Under the pieces are notes generated by a model. It did not search any database. It saw nothing but the letters and a program-made list of their open reading frames with translations, and was not told the DNA's origin. A stretch of DNA of 64,000 bases from Verrucomicrobia bacterium LW23 (lineage in GTDB: Bacteria > Verrucomicrobiota > Verrucomicrobiia > Methylacidiphilales > UBA1321), in NCBI GenBank assembly GCA_003054695.1, contig QAZA01000045.1:124001-188000 (forward strand), in the 5' to 3' direction. The translations under genes were made by a program, and so were the position numbers. Shown piece after piece: positions 63,229 to 64,000 of the stretch (the stretch's first letter is position 1; the number at the start of each line of letters is the position of its first letter).

Positions 63229-63786
63229 ATGCAACGCCTCTTCCACGTCAGCGACAACGGCGGGATCGCCCGGTTTGAGCCGCGCCCGCCTCCGGCTTCC
63301 GGCGCGGCTGCGCTGGGGGTTGCGGAGCCTTGCGTGTGGGCGGTGGATGCCATGCATCTGCCGCACTACCTGCTGCCTCGCGATTGCCCGCGCGTGGCGT
63401 TTTACCCGCTGCCCACCAGCACCCAGGCGGACGTGCGCGCGTTCTTTGGCCCGGCTTCCGCCCTGGACACCGCCGACGTCCGGCAACATGTCGTGGCTAT
63501 AGAATCCGCGTGGCTGGAGCGAGCGCTTGGGGACGAGATCTGGATCTACGAGCTGCCCTCCGACACCTTTTCGGTTATCGATGCAGGCGCCGGCTACCAT
63601 ACATCGCGCGTTGCCGTGGATCCGCTTGGCGTGCGTCGGGTGGCAAGTCCGTTTCGCGAGCTTGCAGCCGGCGGCGTGGAGATTCGGGTGGTGCCCTCAC
63701 TCTGGCCGCTACGCGATGCGGTTGTGTTGTCCACCCTCCAGTTCTCGTGCATTCGCATGCGCAACGCGTTGCCACGGAGGGTTTAG
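63229..63786 (+). CDS. DUF6886-like protein
   Basis: 185 residues. LFHVSDNGGIARFEPRPPPA, VWAVDAMHLPHYLLPRDCPR, VVAIESAWLERAL and IYELPSDTFSVIDAGAGYHT match the pattern I know for DUF6886 proteins, which are of unknown function. Starts 32 bases after murA. No signal or membrane segment. Confidence 0.75.
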   Translation: MQRLFHVSDNGGIARFEPRPPPASGAAALGVAEPCVWAVDAMHLPHYLLPRDCPRVAFYPLPTSTQADVRAFFGPASALDTADVRQHVVAIESAWLERALGDEIWIYELPSDTFSVIDAGAGYHTSRVAVDPLGVRRVASPFRELAAGGVEIRVVPSLWPLRDAVVLSTLQFSCIRMRNALPRRV

Positions 63787-63877
63787 CGCCACCCCACGCC
63801 ACGCCACGCCATGTGGCGCTCGCGCTGCGAAAGGGCCGGCCTTGCCAGCGGCGGGCTATCCGGTTAGAGTATTGCTT

Positions 63878-64000
63878 ATGGCTATGCGCGCGTTACCGGC
63901 TGTAATCGCGACACTCATAGTGCTGGGGCTAACGCAGCTGGCAACGCCGGAACATCTTGCTGCAGAAAGGGATACGAATGCCACACCAAAGTCAGACGCG
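63878..64000 (+). CDS. Start of a secreted protein (partial, runs off right edge)
   Basis: 41 codons to the edge without a stop. Start MAMRALPAVIATLIVLGLTQ is a signal peptide, with cleavage likely near QLATPEHLAA; an alternative ATG is two codons in (63884). The remainder lies beyond the window. Confidence 0.55.
   Translation, partial: MAMRALPAVIATLIVLGLTQLATPEHLAAERDTNATPKSDA

Overview
The window looks like a chromosomal segment of a GC-rich, Gram-negative-type bacterium of the PVC group, most likely Verrucomicrobiota. Pointers seen in the sequence are the two prepilin-like genes at the left edge (they resemble the B and C members of the Verru_Chthon cassette), a stand-alone SWIB protein, a GbsR/MarR regulator, long intergenic inverted repeats, and the general gene content (hldD-like epimerase, lipoproteins, OmpA protein). 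This is a reading from protein features; no search was run.

Layout. 1-5.6 kb: prepilin-like pair, a secreted DUF4380-like protein, a small protein with an OmpA-family protein, a double hairpin repeat, thrC. 6-8.5 kb: exoD-like, yebC, a GYF_2/DUF4870-like membrane protein. 8.5-15 kb: remnant of a short repeated ORF, a huge proline-rich membrane protein, a copper-type P-ATPase with a 320-residue linker. 15-21 kb: secreted protein, then a chemosensory-like trio (membrane CheA-like kinase, CheY, CheX). 21-26 kb: leuA, glmM, a mini-CdaR peptide, cdaA. 26-35 kb: ABC ATPase, ygfZ, cyclophilin lipoprotein, and a leftward cluster SDR - histidine kinase - NTase-like - oppF-like. 35-39 kb: rnpB, followed by a scar region holding a truncated Ig-like surface protein and a truncated tyrosine recombinase, then an oppB-like permease. 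39-43 kb: exbD, TPR protein and fused iron-type ABC permease in one operon; SWIB protein. 43-53 kb: rpe, VOC protein, plsY-gpsA, gbsR, Clp-N protein, Cys-rich secreted protein, hldD-like, cytidylate-kinase-like, M48 protease. 53-57.5 kb: LysM lipoprotein, a 250-bp nested palindrome, miaA, hflX, radC. 57.5-64 kb: two tandem paralogous tiny secreted His/Lys-rich proteins with their own terminators, AhpD-like, two small membrane proteins, prmC-murA, a DUF6886-like protein, and the start of a secreted protein.

How the genes fit together. Most are housekeeping genes for the cell envelope and metabolism: glmM and murA (peptidoglycan precursors), cdaA with its small membrane partner (c-di-AMP), plsY-gpsA (phospholipid), hldD-like (LPS heptose), miaA/hflX/prmC/yebC/rnpB (RNA and translation). 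The less ordinary material is the CheA-CheY-CheX trio, the paired mini-proteins at 57.7-58.5 kb, the mini-CdaR, the recombinase/Ig-protein junction beside rnpB, and at least six families of intergenic inverted repeats that often sit just behind stop codons and share modules with each other. No tRNA, rRNA, CRISPR array or intact transposase was seen.
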